A stretch of DNA of 64,000 nucleotides from positions 406,843 through 470,842 of the forward strand of contig MEHQ01000700.1 of NCBI GenBank assembly GCA_008828725.1. Direction: 5' to 3'. Origin of the DNA: Saccharina japonica. Its lineage: Eukaryota > Sar > Phaeophyceae > Laminariales > Laminariaceae. The translations under genes and the position numbers were made by a program. The notes beneath the pieces were generated by a model. It worked only from the letters and a program-made list of their open reading frames with translations. It was not told the DNA's origin and did no database searches. Shown here one piece after another: positions 22,058-33,866 of this stretch; the stretch's first letter is position 1; each line of letters begins with the position of its first letter.

Positions 22058-23319
22058 TATGCTGTTGAAGACTATAACCCGGAATCTACCTAACCTACGG
22101 TACTAGCGAGCGCGCGTATCGCACCAACCTCGAACCAAAGTCCTCGCCATAGTATCAATGGGCAAGGTTCAGGGGCCTGTCGGAGAGTGTGCACGAAACA
22201 GCAAGCACGATGCTACAATATATACGAACTGTGCGGGTGTATATTTTATTGGCTGATTGATGGAATCATCTGCTGCTACTCTGTGTCTCGTCTCCCTTAC
22301 GTAGAGTGGTGTTCTCCTTACCCTAACCCCCTACCCTTGATTCGGCCCCTTTGGTTGGTGTTGATTTCGCCGTGGGTCGTGCTGCCTCGAGGTAGATCTA
22401 CCTCTTCTGTTAGTTCATTGCATTCAAGTGTGTGTGTCGTGATATGGCTGGGATTCACGTTATTATGCATGCATATATACACGTGTGTGTACTGCAGTAT
22501 ATCCCGTAGTACATAGATATGTTGCATTCTTTATCTAAGCCACTGTCGCTGTAATTCTAACACGTAGTTGTAACACTTATCTATTGTTCGTGCTTAGGGC
22601 TCCAATCTTGAACGCATCTCACTATCTCCTTGTACCGGTACTAAAATTTTGCCGTGTATTTCGATATGTTTGCTATTCATCAGCATCGCAACGCTGTAAT
22701 TGATGTCTGCGTGGATACGTTTTTTTTTTTTTTTTTTTTTTTGGACAACACATGTATGTGTTTTTCTCCCAACAGTCCCCCCATAGTTGTTCAATAATGT
22801 CAAGTGTTATCGCCACGACTACTGTAGGTATCTCCACTTATGCGATAAAAGAAATTAACTTCCATATCACACCAAAACGTCGGATTGATTTATGTTTTGG
22901 TTTACGAGCCATTGAAAAACCCTGTACGTATCTGTATTTCCTCGTAATGTGAGGCCATGATACCTTTGGCCGCCCTAGTGCAACACAACCGCAGGTAAGC
23001 GTCTGTCTGCTCATTGGAGACATACAAACGCGTGTCGTTGAGTACAGCCCCTCAAAACAAGTGACACCACAATGACCCCCACGCCTATATCGGTCCTGGG
23101 AACATTTCCTGGCTCTTCTCTCCAGAAAACCAAGCCACGCGTATCAATGGGTTAGCGGGCAAATGTAACAAATCTTCCCCTTGTGAAGCAACCGCGTGAA
23201 AAAAAAACAACAAGGAATACTTGTCGGCTGCATCGAACTCTTCTCACCTTAAACCGATCCCGCAACGTGTTCACCCATATCGGTGGTATGCTTGTTCATA
23301 GGCACTGGGGAAAATTATG

Positions 23320-24345
23320 CGTGCGCCTGGTACGCGGTGCTTGCGTGGTCGTGCGTGTGACTGGGATGTGCCTTGCACCTGTATTAAACGTATCGGCCTC
23401 GTGTGCCATGTGCCCCGACTCTGGACATTAAGTGGTGATGCTGACCGTGTGCTATGTGCGTGCTCTTCGTGCTAGCTTGGAATTGTTATTCCCAATGTGC
23501 ACATGTTGGGTGTCAAATCATTTTGCGTTACGGGCAATGTGTCTCCTCGAAACCACACTGCGTGCCTGTGCGCCTGCGCCTTGTAATGGCGTGTGCGTCT
23601 GCTTCCGGTTGTCCATGAGGCTAGACCATTTACTGGCGAGTAAATGTGCTACTCTCTGTACTTGTGCGTTAAAATTATTATTGATATGCGTGTGCCCTGT
23701 ACTGGCGTGGGACTGTGCTTACCCGCTGTGCGTGCGCGCGCCTTGTGCTGGCGTGGGATTGTACTTCCTGCTGAGCATTTGCGTGCGCCATATACCGGTG
23801 CGAGATTGAAAGTTTCATTCTGCGCGAGCGCAGGCTGGCGTGCGTGCCCTACTTGTTGTTGAGTTTTCCCATGTTTGCGAGTGCTGTCGCGTTTATTTGA
23901 TGCTTCGACCTTAGTTTTTGTGTTTGTTCGTTGTGTTTGCGTGGGAATGTACTTCGACTGTATGTACGTGTATGTGCGTGCTCCTCGTGCTGGCGTTGAT
24001 TTTGTGCGTGCGCCTCGTGCTGGCTTGTACTGGTTAAAATGTGCGTGTGCGTGCGTGCGCCTCGTGCCGGCGTGGATGTTATGCGTGCGACTCGTGCCGG
24101 CGTAGATGTGCCTTCGCCTCGTGCTGGCTTGGGCTTGGACACCCCTTGTGCGTACGCGTGTGCAGTACTGTGCATTGAAAAAAATACTCCCTGTGCTGAC
24201 GTGTATTGTTTCTTCCTGGTGCGGACCGGTGCGCCTCGTGCTTTCATGGTCGTACGTGTGTGCAGCACCAGGTACTGTGCACTCCTGTATACAAAATGCC
24301 TGCGCCGTGTGCTGGCGTGCCATTTGTCCTTCTTGGTGCACACAT
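23320..24345. repeat. Degenerate GTGCGTGCGCCTCGTGCTGGCGTG minisatellite (E1)
   Basis: Variants of GTGCGTGCGCCTCGTGCTGG recur many times with irregular spacing. They create long frames on both strands (for example a 230-codon minus frame full of PARGART-like repeats), which I treat as by-products. Confidence 0.75.
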
Positions 24346-25482
24346 AGTGCATGTTTTGTGCCCCTCGTAAGGGTATGGGGCCGGGCTTCCCATTGTGCGT
24401 ATATGTCTATGTTTTGTGCCGATTGGGTTTGGGCTTCCTTCTGTCTGTATGCGTCTGTAAGCCACGTGCCGACCTTATTATCTGGGAGCGTTGTACTTAC
24501 TGCTCGATTAAAAAAGGTGCCATGCGTGCGTGCATTTCGGTGGGTGTGTATGCATATTCCGCATGTATTACCAAGAGATCCTTGCCCTTAATAAATGGCT
24601 TGCGTACAACTTAGGCGTGCTGTGCGTACCGGAAAATCTACCGTTTCTGGTTATAATTGAAATAGATGGATTGAAGAAAACAAATACGCATTTGGGATCT
24701 ACGGGTAAGGTAATAGATCACGTCCTGGTATGATTATGGAATCCACGTGGTGTACGTATTTCGATACCTACAGACCGCACAAATAACAATATTGATGATG
24801 TACGAGGTCTATCGGTCACCTTCAGTATCTGTCCACGTGCTTCGGCACGTCTGTTTTATCATTTTCAATGCATCTGGCTTGCTGGCATGTGTGTCATGCG
24901 CCTGTCGTATCTGAAAGGAGGCCATGGGCTCGCCTTATCTACGCTTCTTACCGCATTACAAACAATCGTGTTATCTCTCGTTGTGTGTCTCGTAGTTTTA
25001 TGACCCCGCAGCTTCGAATGCTATTAAAACGGTTGCAGAAATCCGCCCGAACGCCGGGTGTGCTGGATACCGACGGGTAGACTAATTTGGATACCGACGG
25101 GTAGACTAATTAATTGGTGTATTTACTCGTACATACACATACACACTTACTTATAGATTAATTAATATTGCGAAGATAATACACACATGGTTGTGCCTAC
25201 ACCTGGTAGTTTGCAAAGGCTATCAATAGTACCTGTGAGCAGTTGTACATACTTACATAGTTGTGTTGCGATACTTGTGCTTATCATCAACGTGCGCGGA
25301 TGTGCTTTACTCGTCGAAAATAAATAAAATTACCCGCTTCATAAAATAGATGTACGTATTTACTACAGTACGTATATGTAACATGTATCCAGTAACCAAT
25401 TACTTACCAGATATTTGCCAAAATGGAAACAAATTGAATTTGTATGAAATACGTTTTGTTACATACAGGATATACTATATAC

Positions 25483-25836
25483 TTTTTTTTTTTTTTTTTT
25501 TTTTTTTTCTCCATCCCATTTATTATCTTCGCCCTTCCTTTCTCTCTCCTTCCTAGTCGTAACTCAGATCCGGGGTCACAAAGTAGGCTCTTCTCCCTCC
25601 TCCCCCACTACGGTTCTTGCCTTGCATTTTTATCGCGAGAAGATTCCAGCACTTTCTTCCCTCGTCGACTTGCGTCGGATTCCGCCTACCCACGCCACGA
25701 AGGCGCTCTCAGCAATTGGTTCCTTTTTATTTTTTCAAATAAAGACAAAATCTCTCACCACGGTGGGATTCGATCTTGGGTACCAATGATAGTAGTCTTT
25801 GAAGCTGACCACTACTCTACCGGGGCGACCGGCTTA
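25483..25836 (-). mobile_element. tRNA-derived SINE, full-length (left of doublet)
   Basis: Read on the minus strand: a tRNA-like head with A-box-like GGTAGAGTAGTGGTCAGC and B-box GATCGAATCCC about 45 nt apart (25750-25836), a body with GTCGACGAGGGAAGAAAGTG and GACCCCGGATCTGAGTTACG, then a 26-A tail (T run 25483-25508 on +). This is the usual layout of a pol III-transcribed SINE moved by LINE machinery. Confidence 0.88.
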
Positions 25837-26295
25837 TCAATGTACAGCAGTAATAGCTCAAATAAGCCGTCCACAAGCGTAGTACACTGTTACTTTATCT
25901 ATCCAGGTCTGCTTTGAACCACGTCGCCGATAGAGTAGTAGTATGGTACGCATGCTGTTCTTCAGATTGAAAGTACTGCTGTAATAATATTGGAAGCCGT
26001 ATTGGTACAAATTTGTATAAGCAGAGTAAGAGTAGCACACTACTATTAAGAGTAATAGTAGTAGTCAATAGTAGTAGAAGTAGTAGTAGTAGCAGTCGTG
26101 GTAGTAGTAGTAGTAGTAGTAGTACGTAGTAGTAGTACGTAGTAGAAGTAGTAGTTGTAGTAGCAGCGGCAGCAGTAATAGTAAAGTGTTAGCAAAGGTG
26201 CATCCGTCGTGCTAGAGCAACACTCGTGGTTGGTAGCAAAATTAGTATATAGCAGGAAAAAGCCATGGTAGCGTTATCAGAATTGATGTTATCAT
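25837..26295. repeat. Spacer of the SINE doublet with TAG microsatellite
   Basis: GTAGTA triplets fill about 26050-26180. Near 25918-25940 GTCGCCGATAGAGTAGTAGT resembles the SINE head on the opposite strand, so the microsatellite may have grown from an inverted SINE scrap. Confidence 0.5.
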
Positions 26296-26638
26296 TTTTT
26301 TTTTTTTTTTTTGTCCATCCCATTTATTATCTTCGCCCTTCCTTTCTCTCTCCTTCCTGGACGTAACTCAGATCCGGGGCGACAAAGTAGGCTCTTCTAC
26401 CTCCCCCCCCATTACGGTTCTTGCCTTGCATTTTTATCGCGAGAAGGTTTCAGCCCTTTCTTCCCTCGTCGACTTGCGTCGGATTCCGCCTACCCACGCC
26501 ACGAAGGCGCTCTCAGCAATTGGTTCCTTTTTATTTTTTCAAATAAAGACAAAATCTCTCACCACGGTGGGATTCGATCCTGGGTACCAATGATAGTAGT
26601 CTTTGAAGCTGACCACTACTCTACCGGGGCGACCGGCT
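26296..26638 (-). mobile_element. tRNA-derived SINE, full-length (right of doublet)
   Basis: It has the same head, body and tail layout as the copy at 25483 and is about 95% similar by eye. T run 26296-26313; B-box complement GGGATTCGATCCTGGG. It ends at CCGGCTG next to E sequence TACTGTATATAC, giving a possible TACT duplication around the whole doublet. Confidence 0.85.
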
Positions 26639-28776
26639 GTACTGTATATACCTATATACCATACTACGAAGTACGCCCGCTGTTGTGAAGGTGTGCTCTC
26701 CATCGTGCGTGTGCTGTGTGAACAAACGCCTTGTGCGGGCGGTGAGGTGTGCCTCCCCGTGCCCGGGCGCCTTGCGCCGTGTACCGGCGATATTTTCCTA
26801 CAACGCGCGAGTGTGGCGCACGTGCCAGCGATGCCCGTCCTTCGCTGTATTCATTGTATATTTAATTCCTACTCCCAGCAGCCAGTGTCTTCTCACAACC
26901 TCCATGTGTGTACAAAGTACAAACACAACGTAACATAGACATATATCTATTCATATTATACATATGATATGTACATGTTTATATATATATATATATATAT
27001 GTCGTTCGCACATAACCCATGTCTAAGGAGTCCGTGGTCACAGGACAGGCTCCAATAACTTGAGCGGAAGAATCCCCCAGGAAAACATATCGTATTTACA
27101 CTTACATTCGTGCTTGTACGTAAGTGCACCGTTAAATTCAAAGTTAGATTGAAGAATTTGTTGAAGCCCTTTGCTGCACATCCTATCATTCGTCAGCTGG
27201 AAATGGTTTGCCCGATGTATGCATATATATGTATGATGCGATAATTTTTAAAATGTATTGAGTTGTCCTCTCCGTGGTGTCTGTGCTTCGCGCATGATCC
27301 CCTTGTGATGGAGAGGGACTACTGTGCCTCCCCGTGTGCGTAATACATTGCGTCGTGTACTATTTAATAGCGAGGGGGTTGCGTTTCTTGGGACGTGTGC
27401 TTGTGTTTGTACGTTCATCTAGCGCACGCAACCCCCCTCGGTCTTTTCCATTCTGACCATAGGAATTTACAGCGCCACCCTCATATATATGTGCTCCGGC
27501 AATACACTTTTGTTTATTTGCTTGCGTTGCCCGATGGATAGTGTCCTGCGCTGGATCTCTTTCTCGCGTTTTACCCAGGCGTCGAGCAGTCAACTGTTGC
27601 TCGCGAATAGACAAACGGAACCAGACACGATTATTAGTAGTACATTAATTTGTTGTTTTCAATCTTTTGAATATTTAAAGTAATACTAAAATCCAAATTA
27701 TTAGCTTTTCATTATTTGGAAGTTTTGTCTAATACCTCCGTTTTCGACATCCAAAACATTTGCCAAGGGTTACATGAATGTACCATGTTGGTTCGTGCTC
27801 TTTGCGTGTGCGTGTGCTTTGGTGCGTGCGAACTTGTGCAGACGAAACAATATCCTTCACGTTGTGGTGTGCGTTTGCGCCGTGCACTGGTGAGGGGTTG
27901 TGCCCCCCGTAGGATGTATGATTTGGCGTTGGTGCGATATGCGTGTTTTGAAATCGTCATAAACGGTCTGTTTGACTTTCAAAATTGATGCCTTCAATCT
28001 GAAAAGACAACACGCTGCGCGTGCCAGACACTGTTGTGTGTTTCGCCTGCTACATAGTGCGTTCGCTTGTGGTAGTGATACACCCGCTGCTGTTGTGTTC
28101 CTGTTTACCGCACCGGGTCTGTGGGCTCGGGCACGGTGTCTTTGCCTCACAACAAGACCGTGAACTCGCCCTCTGAGAAATAAAGATTGATTTTCCTACT
28201 CTGTATATCTCTTGTATCATATGTGCTCGTGTAGTGCCTTGCTTGGTCCAATATTTGTATGATACCCAAGTGATACCTTGTAAAGACTTAGACTCAGTGT
28301 CATATACCTGGTACAAACCAAATCGATTAGAGGTTTGCAATTGATAGTACCTCCTCGCGCCATTTGCGCTTTATCAGCGCATGATTTTGTGTCCGGGGCG
28401 TTTACGCCTTTTGTGTTCTTCTCACGGGGAGAACCTCGGACTTAGGTATGTACGTCGGGCCGGAAGCCTGATGACGGCGGTGAGTGTTTTTGATATATAA
28501 TTTTAATGTGTTCCAGAAGCAAAACGAAACCTCACCTGCGCCTGTCCGGAGGAGCCCGCTAGAGGCGCCCCTCCTCGGCGTGTCCCCCAGTTGTTGGAGG
28601 CGGCCGTGAGGCTCGTAGATGTCGATACTCGATCTTGTTTGGTGTTGTAGTGTTGTGTCGAACGCAGATGGTTGGTTGTAGTTGGTGTTATAGTAGGTAG
28701 TAGAATCGAAAATCTGGAGGCGAGACCCGGTACCACGGTGTACACCGTGGGGCCGGGTCGATAGGCTGCTGTTGAG

Positions 28777-28937
28777 AGTCTCAAAATAAGCACTTGTTTC
28801 TCCCTGATATATTGGGAGAAGCAAAGGCTTTAAAGGACTGAAATGATGTGGCTGTGTCTGTCCTGAATCACGCCTTTTATATGGTCGGGGATAGGGGATT
28901 GTTTGATTACTCTTCGCATCCCTTCCCTCAATAATAC
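28777..28937 (-). promoter_or_regulatory. 161-bp terminal block of element E with TATA box (copy 2)
   Basis: This is the second copy of the block. TATAAAA lies at 28875-28881 on the minus strand. Reading minus-ward into E1, a GT donor-like site (GGCGCAGGTGAGG, near 28535) lies about 340 bp downstream. Confidence 0.4.
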
Positions 28938-31900
28938 GGATGTATCTTTGGACAGGTTCTTCTTTTCAGATAGTGTGGGATAAGAATGGTGGAAGCACCT
29001 CCCGCGGCCGGTGCTCCCACCCCTCCCTTACTCTGCAGTCTCGCTCAGTATCATAATTTATTATTATACTGATCTTGACTGTTCTTCCCATACTTTCTCC
29101 TGGTCGTCTCTCTCCGCTGTTCCTTGCTCATCGTTAATTTGAGATGTAGATCCCCTTGGCATTACATCAAGTTGATTACATCATCATTGGACCATCCCCG
29201 AAAGCTGCCCATGAACGACGTTGTTCACTCAACGGAACCTCAGTGATCTCCTTGTACTACTACTGTGCTTCTGTCACTCCTGGACGGGATATAATCCACT
29301 TGAGCTACTTCACGTGCCTCCCAGCATATATATACCAGGTATATATTCATTTTTGTCTTTGCAAAACCCGCGTTGCATGATATAGCGGACGCATCGTCTC
29401 TTCCTAAAATCATCAAACCGAACCCTCTGATCGGAAAGATTGCATGGAGATCTCTCCTCGTAATCCCGCTTCTATGACACTCTCCTTTATTATCAATGTC
29501 ACCTGACTTATTGAAAGGGAGAGTGAGCTCCGTACTGGCTTGATAATCTTTTGGTTTGTTAAAATGCCAGGGAAATATTGACCTTTCTTCATGTCCACCC
29601 CAACGAATTATCCTCGTACCGCTACACATTGTTCGACGGCCCTGGTGAAACGTGTGTCTGAATATTATCGTCGTACGGGATCGTGATTAAATGGTCTGCG
29701 CCCTCTCGCTTGGTATTCCCCCATTCGAAACTGAACATGAACCACAGTGATTTGGGTGTCTAAGGATGCGTTGAATGAGAGTACGCGTAATGGCCTCCTC
29801 GCTGAGTTGTGCTGAAAGCGACCGCAAACAATGCAATGTTACATACCAGCACCCCCGTTTCTGCTCTGTGCCTTTCATACCTTGCAGATGTGCCTTCATT
29901 AGTGCTACAGTGGCCGAAATATGGCCTCGTCACATAATCGGTGCCTGTTTCGCCTTCACCTCCGCCCGATCTTGTAAACGCCATATATGTGCTGAGTCAC
30001 TACGTCTCATCGCACTGGGTTCCTAACTCTAGTTGGTCAAAACAAGCTGGGGCTACCCCGAGGCCTCCCTTGTAAGTTATACTGCTGCTTCCAAACGTAA
30101 TTTCTTCGGAGCGAGTCATGGGCGAACCGCTTGCCAGGTAGCCCGTTTAGTTTACAAAATCCCATCAATATTTCTGTCCGTACCGTCACCCAATCTATGG
30201 CGTGCACAAATGTGCGTCTTCCTTCTCCGCATACATCTACACTCGTAACCAGAACAAGTGTTTGGGTACAGTGTTAGTTATGTTACGGCCACGCGCTTGC
30301 ATGTTTTCCTTCGCGTGATGGCAGACAAACCTGTTAAACAAATCGGTTGTCTGATGTCTCCTTCTTGACCGATGTTGGTGCCGTTACTGCTGAATGGATT
30401 TGTCCAAACCGCATATCGATAGCCTTCTTGAATATATTTACACATAGTTTTAGTTCCTCTCTCCTGATAGATTAACACGGTTTCCGGCAGAATCCGCATT
30501 GTCGGAATGCCTCGTTCCGTTCTAGGCATGCGGGGCACAACATTATTCGTGTTCGTAACTGACGCTTTAAACCAATGGAGCATTGCCTGTGCCTGGATGC
30601 CTTCCGTTCCTGTTTCCGTCGGCTCATAATTGTCGCCCATTGTTGAATTTTGAACCGCCCCTATCCTGCTGCGTGCAAGCAAACCGATTTTCCCGAGTAC
30701 CAGATGACAATGGCAGGTAGACGCCCAATCTTCTATGAGTCAATCGATTACCTGGATGGAGTGCGCTTGTTTTGTCAAATTGTTTATTTTAAGTTTGACT
30801 TGTTTATAACCATCTCCCATGCAAGTCGCCTGGGCCCTGGTTGCCTGATGCCCTACGTCAACCGTTACATATTGATTTGGTCGTTGTGTGACACATTACA
30901 TCTCTACTACCTTCGGCCCCCCGCCGAAACAGTCGTTGGTGGCCAATCTTCCAAATTCTGAGTCTTGGCCTCACTTGAATTCGATCGCAACTGAACTGTT
31001 GTTTGAATTATTCTTACAGTAGTGTGACAAACTGAATTGTTCCCCACCACAAGAAAATATTACCCTGCGTCTTGGCGTACCGTCTATTCTTGTTTCGGCC
31101 TTGTGCACTTCACTCCGCGCAAGCACTCTTCATTTTGAGTATGTGTACTACTGTATATATATGCGTATTACTTTTTCTTCTGGTACTGCTTGTCGCCGAA
31201 CGCTACTAATAGCGTTGGACCGAGACGTTCCAGTACTAATTTTGGAATTTTATTGTTCGGTCTCAACGCCCCGTGCTTTGAGCAAACAATGTAAAACGTA
31301 CACAAATCATATAATCGCAGTTGTTCACGTCTGCGAGTCGCCGCCTATTTAGTTGCTCGCTCGACCATCTTCGGAGTTCGTTCCTTCGGCTTCGAGTTCG
31401 AGTTCGTGCGTCTCAATCCGAAATATTGGGTTTTCTCGTTCAACCCGGAACGAAAACGAGGAGGCTGCCGTCTCCTACAATATTTGCCTAGTGAGTTGAA
31501 AGCAAGCCGGGCACGAGTGAACGGCCAGTCTTAGCTTGCTCTGCCCCTGTCTTTTCGAAGGGAGCAGTGTGATAGGCCTATGCTGTTCAAGACTATAACC
31601 CGGAATCTACCTAACCTACGGTACTAGCGAGCGCGCGTATCGCACCAACCTCGAACCAAAGTCCTCGCCATAGTATCAAGGGGCAAGGTTCAGGGGCCTG
31701 TCGGAGAGTGTGCACGAAACAGCAAGCACGATGCTACAATATATACGAACTGTGCGGGTGTATATTTTATTGGCTGATTGATGGAATCATCTGCTGCTAC
31801 TCTGTGTCTCGTCTCCCTTACGTAGAGTGGTGTTCTCCTTACCCTAACCCCCTACCCTTGATTCGGCCCCTTTGGTTGGTGTTGATGTCGCCGTGGGTCG

Positions 31901-32840
31901 TGCTGCCTCGAGGTAGATCTACCTCTTCTGTTAGTTCATTGCATTCAAGTGTGTGTGTCGTGATATGGCTGGGATTCACGTTATTATGCATGCATATATA
32001 CACGTGTGTGTACTGCAGTATATCCCGTAGTACATAGATATGTTGCATTCTTTATCTAAGCCACTGTCGCTGTAATTCTAACAAGTAGTTGTAACACTTA
32101 TCTATTGTTCGTGCTTAGGGCTCCAATCTTGAACGCATCTCACTATCTCCTTGTACCGGTACTAAAATTGTGCCGTGTATTTCGATATGTTTGCTATACA
32201 TCAGCATCGCAACGCTGTAATTGATGTCTGCGTGGATACTTTTTTTTTTTTTTTTTTTTTTTTGGACAACACATGTATGTGTTTTTCTCCCAACAGTCCC
32301 CCCATAGTTGTTCAATAATGTCAAGTGTTATCGCCACAACTACTGTAGGTATCTCCACTTATGCGATAAAAGAAATTAACTTCCATATCACACCAAAACG
32401 TCGGATTGATTTATGTTTTGGTTTACGAGCCATTGAAAAACCCTGTACGTATCTGTATTTCCTCGTAATGTGACGCCATGATACCTTTGGCCGCCCTAGT
32501 GCAACACAACCGCAGGTAAGCGTCTGTCTGCTCATTGGAGACATACAAACGCGTGTCGTTGAGTACAGCCCCTCAAAACAAGTGACACCACAATGACCCC
32601 CACGCCTATATCGGTCCTGGGAACATTTCCTGGCTCTTCTCTCCAGAAAACCAAGCCACGCGTATCAATGGGTTAGCGGGCAAATGGAACAAATCTTCCC
32701 CTTGTGAAGCAACCGCGTGAAAAAAAAACAACAAGGAATACTTGTCGGCTGCATCGAACTCTTCTCACCTTAAACCGATCCCGCAACGTGTTCACCCATA
32801 TCGGTGGTATGCTTGTTCATAGGCACTGGGGAAAATTATG

Positions 32841-33866
32841 CGTGCGCCTGGTACGCGGTGCTTGCGTGGTCGTGCGTGTGACTGGGATGTGCCTTGCACC
32901 TGTATTAAACGTATCGGCCTCGTGTGCCATGTGCCCCGACTCTGGACATTAAGTGGTGATGCTGACCGTGTGCTATGTGCGTGCTCTTCGTGCTAGCTTG
33001 GAATTGTTATTCCCAATGTGCACATGTTGGGTGTCAAATCATTTTGCGTTACGGCCAATGTGTCTCCTCGAAACCACACTGCGTGCCTGTGCGCCTGCGC
33101 CTTGTAATGGCGTGTGCGTCTGCTTCCGGTTGTCCATGAGGCTAGACCATTTACTGGCGAGTAAATGTGCTACTCTCTGTACTTGTGCGTTAAAATTATT
33201 ATTGATATGCGTGTGCCCTGTACTGGCGTGGGACTGTGCTTACCCGCTGTGCGTGCGCGCGCCTTGTGCTGGCGTGGGATTGTACTTCCTGCTGAGCATT
33301 TGCGTGCGCCATATACCGGTGCGAGATTGAAAGTTTCATTCTGCGCGAGCGCATGCTGGCGTGCCTGCCCTACTTGTTGTTGAGTTTTCCCATGTTTGCG
33401 AGTGCTGTCGCGTGTATTTGATGCTTCGACCTTAGTTTTTGTGGTCGTTCGTTGTGTTTGCGTGGGAATGTACTTCGACTGTATGTACGTGTATGTGCGT
33501 GCTCCTCGTGCTGGCGTTGATTTTGTGCGTGCGCCTCGTGCTGGCTTGTACTGGTTAAAATGTGCGTGTGCGTGCGTGCGCCTCGTGCCGGCGTGGATGT
33601 TGTGCGTGCGACTCGTGCCGGCGTAGATGTGCCTGCGCCTCGTGCTGGCTTGGGCTTGGACACCCCTTGTGCGTACGCGTGTGCAGTACTGTGCATTGAA
33701 AAAAATACTCCCTGTGCTGACGTGTATTGTTTCTTCCTGGTGCGGACCGGTGCGCCTCGTGCTTTCATGGTCGTACGTGTGTGCAGCACCAGGTACTGTG
33801 CACTCCTGTATACAAAATGCCTGCGCCGTGTGCTGGCGTGCCATTTGTCCTTCTTGGTGCACACAT
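32841..33866. repeat. Same minisatellite in E2
   Basis: It is collinear with 23320-24345 and nearly identical. The longer minus-strand frame here (304 codons) differs from the E1 frame only because of single-base changes. Confidence 0.75.

Larger units (their letters stand above)
18834..28937. mobile_element. Element E1: 10.1-kb copy, non-coding, carrying two later insertions
   Basis: It starts GGATGTATCTTTGGACAGGT and ends CCCTCAATAATAC, then E2 begins at once. It is nearly identical to E2 except for a TIR transposon (21468-22057) and a SINE doublet (25483-26638); subtracting these gives about 8.34 kb. Its longest frames are driven by GTGCGTGCGCC-type repeats and do not look like genes. One ambiguous base is at 19091. 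A diverged LINE tail (24868-25083) is embedded. Its nature as a mobile element is inferred from the shared ends and the clean insertion into a LINE. Confidence 0.7.

Noticed and set aside
25750-25836. True tRNA gene
   Set aside because: The A- and B-box-like segments are followed by the SINE body and poly-A tail, and a second copy has the same layout.
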